Shown here: one piece after another, positions 60,606 through 64,000 of the stretch | How positions within the stretch are numbered: position 1 is the stretch's first letter | Layout: the number at the start of each line of letters is the position of its first letter | Source of the DNA: Rhynchopus sp. YZ270_cl-10 | Lineage: Eukaryota; Euglenozoa; Diplonemea; Diplonemida; Diplonemidae | Assembly (NCBI GenBank): GCA_964035575.1 | Contig: OZ037834.1 | Span: forward strand, 899,598-963,597 | Direction of reading: 5' to 3' | Length of the DNA stretch: 64,000 nt | Translations under genes and position numbers: made by a program | Notes under the pieces: generated by a model | Database searches by the model: none | Told to the model about the DNA's origin: nothing | Seen by the model: only the letters and a program-made list of their open reading frames with translations

Positions 60606-63600
60606 TGCCTTTTTTCTCTACAACGTTCTGAGTACAGACGTGTCCTGGGAAGCATGCCAGTAGTGTAAAAAATATGATGGTTTTTTTGTACCTAACATCT
60701 TGTACACTGAGAAGGTTCTGCACAAGTGGAAGCCTATATAAGGATATTCATAAGAGTCAAAAGGGGCTTCTGAAGGGGTATATGGGTAGTATGAGCTCAT
60801 ATGAATCCATTAAAAGCGTCTATGGCATGATCTAAGCATCACATAATTTCTGAAATCAATACCAACCACAATTTACGGCTATTTTTCCAGCAATAGCCGT
60901 ATCATGGCTTATAACCATACCTAAGGATGTCCAATATGCTGGAAAAGTTAATAATCTTGGGTATATAGGGTTTTTGGGCACATTTGAGTCAATTGCGGGG
61001 TCTTACGATTTAATCTGAGCATCACACATATCCTAATCACCTATATAATCGAAAAACACATACAAAATGACCTACATAGCCGTAAAATGACCCAAATGTG
61101 CATATTCGGGTTGAAATTTCATTTTTTCGGAAAGTTTTTTTTTCTCAACAATTACATGGGTGAGTTCCGAGTACATTATGGGGTCGTAAGTTTTTATTCA
61201 AGCATCACACATTATGTAGAATAATTTATGCCATACAATGTTACCAAAAAAAGTCGATTTTTGGTCACTTTTTCAAAAATATGAAAATTCGATTTTTGGG
61301 TACTAGATAGGTCTTTCCGGTGCAAAAACGACCGTTAAATGGATTCTCCGGGGTCCTAAGGCCCCAAAAATCACTTTTGGACACACGGGCAATATCCCAG
61401 TATACCCTAGGAAATTGGTGGGAACCCAAAAATTGGCCTCAAAATCCGACCAAAACCAAGGTTTCTGTAGAGGTACATGTGAACCTCATGTGTGTTCTGG
61501 AGACCCATTTTGTTTTTAAAAGTGAATCTAAATAGCCAAAAATTTAAAACTCTTGTAGCGCATTCGGAATAGAGGGGGTATTCGCGAAAACCTGTGCGAA
61601 ACATTTATCAATTCAGGTCTGACCCACATGGTCATGACCCCATATTTTGGGTGCGGAAAACACCCTATCTGTTGACCTACCGGCTTGTATGCCTGTATAC
61701 CTGGTTGGGTCAACTTTTTGAAAATTTCCTGGGCCATATACCCTATTTGGGCCCCCTGAATCCATTGCGACATCGTTTTTTCACATCCGAGTGAAAACTA
61801 ATATATAGGATAACCCATGGGTATGGGTACCTCGCTCAATACCCCTAAAATCAGTGCTTTTGAAAATGACCTTATGGAAAAATGTATCCAAAATATTGAA
61901 ACATGTTCTCCTGGCATCTGCAACACGATATTTTGGGCCCCCTGGGCCCCGGGGGCCCTACGGGCCCCCATATTCGCGAAAAGTTGGGCATCCCAGCTAG
62001 TGGGTCGGTACTGGGTATACAAACATCCCCCCAAAAAGTGAGATTTTGACCCCCCAAAAATGGCCATTTTTTTACTCCCCGGGACCTTCTCAGGTGTGTA
62101 TTCGGACCCTCTCGTGGTCTTAAACCGGATTTTTGGGGCCCCCACACCCTGGAATACCCCCCATAGTGTCGTTTTTTCACCCGCAGGGCCGATTTTTTAG
62201 AAAAAAATTGGTTTTTAAGGAACAACATTTACCCTGCGACACCTTGAAAAACAGGTGATTTTTGCCTTTTTCAGTTGTGTGTGTGCAGTGCCGAATTCCC
62301 CAGGCTTGGTGAAAGTTGTGCCTCCAATACCCCTATGTGGGTTGGAAAAATCAAATAAAGATAAAATTTTGAGGCAGCCTGGGGGTGTGCTATGGTAAAC
62401 AATTTGTGTGTGTAAAAATACCCCTAAAAAACACCCTAAAAATGGCTGTTTTTCGCCTATTTTTGGGGGTCGCCTGAGCTATTTTTTTTATTGTTTTGGC
62501 TTTTCCTGGGACCTGAAAATAGGGTCCTGGGCCCAATATGTCCCAATGAGGCCATTGGAATATCGATTTTTTCCAGATATGGGCCTCCTAGACCGAAATT
62601 TTTGATTTTGGTGTTGCAAAAATTTTCGAAAATCCTGAAAAGTGCCCAAAAACACGTAAAAACACGTGTATAGGCACACCCTATCGGCCCCCAGCATTGC
62701 CCAGGATTGTTGCAAATTTTCCCTGCATGGGGGCCCTCCGGGCCCCCTGGACCCATTGCGACCCGATTGGTTCACATTCCTGGAAAATTTGGTCCCTAAG
62801 ACACATACGTGGTTAACATACCCCTGAAAAACACCCTATTTTTGACCCTAAAAAACACCCTATTTTTGACCCTGAAAACATGATTTTAGCAAATAGGGCA
62901 ACTAGTTTGGTGATCCAGCGACCGACTCATGGGCCCAGTATGTCCAACAGGGCCATATGTTTGGTAAATTTTACCGGGGGCAAGGGGATGTACAAAAAAA
63001 AAGTGGATTTTTTACCTTAAAAAAATGGCCAAAAATAGGCCAAAAATGGCCATTTTTCGGCCATGTGACCCCCACAGCAACCCTATATAGACCCCAAAAA
63101 ACCTAATATTTTTTTCCCAGCGATGTGTCCTGGGGGCCCTTCGGGCCCCCAGGACACATCGCAACCCCGTTTTTTCAAAAAGTTGGCCCTACGGGCCAAC
63201 TTTTTGAGGTGGCCTGTAGGGTGACCCCTTCAAAAAGCTGGAACCCGGATTTTGGGGTCAGGGGTCCCTTTATGCACTTTTATGTATAAAAAAATGTCTG
63301 GGGCGAGAAAATGCAAATTTTTGCCTGCAAACACACTGCATACTACGACAGGACCATATTCCATCTTATCAGGAAAAATTTCGGAGGTGTTAGTCATAAA
63401 AACAATTTAAAATTTTTTGAAAAAACATGAGATCTGGATAAAAGTTTTGACTGTACCTGTGGAAGGTGGGATTTTGCCTGTGTTTTGACTTTTTTTTTCA
63501 GTAAATAAACTTCTACTCATCTCCGGAGGCCGTCCGAGGTCGCAATTAACTCATTTTGACACTTTAGGGCCATATACCGCCCGTTTTTTCAAAAAGTTGA

Positions 63601-64000
63601 AAATTTTGGCCCCCAGGATTGGGTACAGCGTGTACTGAACCCTGATTTTCGAAAAATCTCAACTTTTGAAATTCGTCACTTATGGCAGCATGTATCTGAC
63701 ACCCAATTTTGACTTTTCCCGTGAATCCATTCTGGTGCATATACACTATCTGGCACCCCTGAGTCCATTGCGGGGTCGTTTTTTCAAAAAGTCGACCGGA
63801 GTAATACCTAATATGACCCTGGGTATAGCGTACCGTCTCAGAAACACCCCAAAATCAGTGTTTTTGAAGGGTTCTCACAGCTAAAATCGATGAAAAAATG
63901 TCAAAATCACTTTCCCGTGACCCAATAGCGTGAAATATGGCCCATGTGGGCCCCCAGGACCTATAACACCCCCAATCGGTCGATTCCATGCATATTTCAC
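60606..64000. repeat. Degenerate repeat region to end of window
   Basis: No gene supported. A core of the form GAGTCCATTGCGGGGTCGTT + T-run + CAAAAAGT recurs in degenerate form near 60985, 61168, 61755, 62750, 63160 and 63762. It is often preceded by GGGCCCCC-type palindromes and phrases like CACCCTATTTTTGACCCT. The text resembles 130-400, 33934-34461 and 35620-35860. Frames are short and broken. Confidence 0.6.

Overview
The window is nuclear DNA of a euglenozoan protist, most likely a diplonemid. The main evidence is at 58.3-60.6 kb. Five minus-strand genes there encode a spliced-leader (SL) RNA with an identical 39-nt exon (ACCAACGATT...CTGTACTTCATTG) followed by a GT donor, an Sm-like site, a terminal hairpin and a T-run. 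This is the kinetoplastid/diplonemid SL layout, and from memory the exon is close to published Diplonema leaders. Supporting evidence: every recognisable protein gene is on the + strand, several have cis-introns with GTATGT donors, and tRNA-Tyr has an 11-nt intron as in trypanosomatids.

Layout. 1-36 kb holds widely spaced + strand protein genes in repeat-rich DNA: a CUB-like type I membrane protein (2.5-3.4 kb), a TMEM43/LUMA homologue with one intron (4.7-6.8), a ubiquitin-like + leucine-rich-repeat protein (10.0-11.0), a coiled-coil protein (11.4-12.2), a large unassigned protein with a faint cyclase-like stretch (13.75-15.5), a >2000-residue SLOG/TRPM-like plus tandem 2TM (SLATT-type) protein (16.0-23.4), eIF2A in five exons (24.9-27.8) and a LisH-RasGEF_N-RasGEF protein (29.0-31.3). 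Small terminal-inverted-repeat elements, foldbacks and a family of short + strand modules ending in pyrimidine tracts lie between or inside them.

36.4-47.8 kb is a nest of retroelements. A P-loop NTPase gene (three exons visible) is split by a 5'-truncated non-LTR retrotransposon carrying RT C-terminus, restriction-like endonuclease, OTU-type protease and zinc modules. The copy has a poly(A) tail and an 11-bp target duplication. Downstream come a 13-bp minisatellite (~62 units, open in all six frames), a fragment of a related LINE and a second long LINE copy.

48.4-60.6 kb is an RNA-gene island. It has 28 tRNA genes on both strands, then 5S rRNA, U1, U5, U4, U2, one unassigned structured RNA candidate, 7SL, U6 and the five SL RNA genes. 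All five major spliceosomal snRNAs plus the trans-splicing leader are therefore within about 5 kb. The U1 5' end (TTACATACCTT) is complementary to the GTATGT donors seen in the protein genes here. Six tRNA species (seven genes) have C instead of the near-universal U at position 33. 60.6-64 kb is degenerate repetitive DNA with no gene I can support.

All assignments come from reading the sequence by eye. No database search or folding program was run. Splice junctions are inferred from GT-AG signals and frame.
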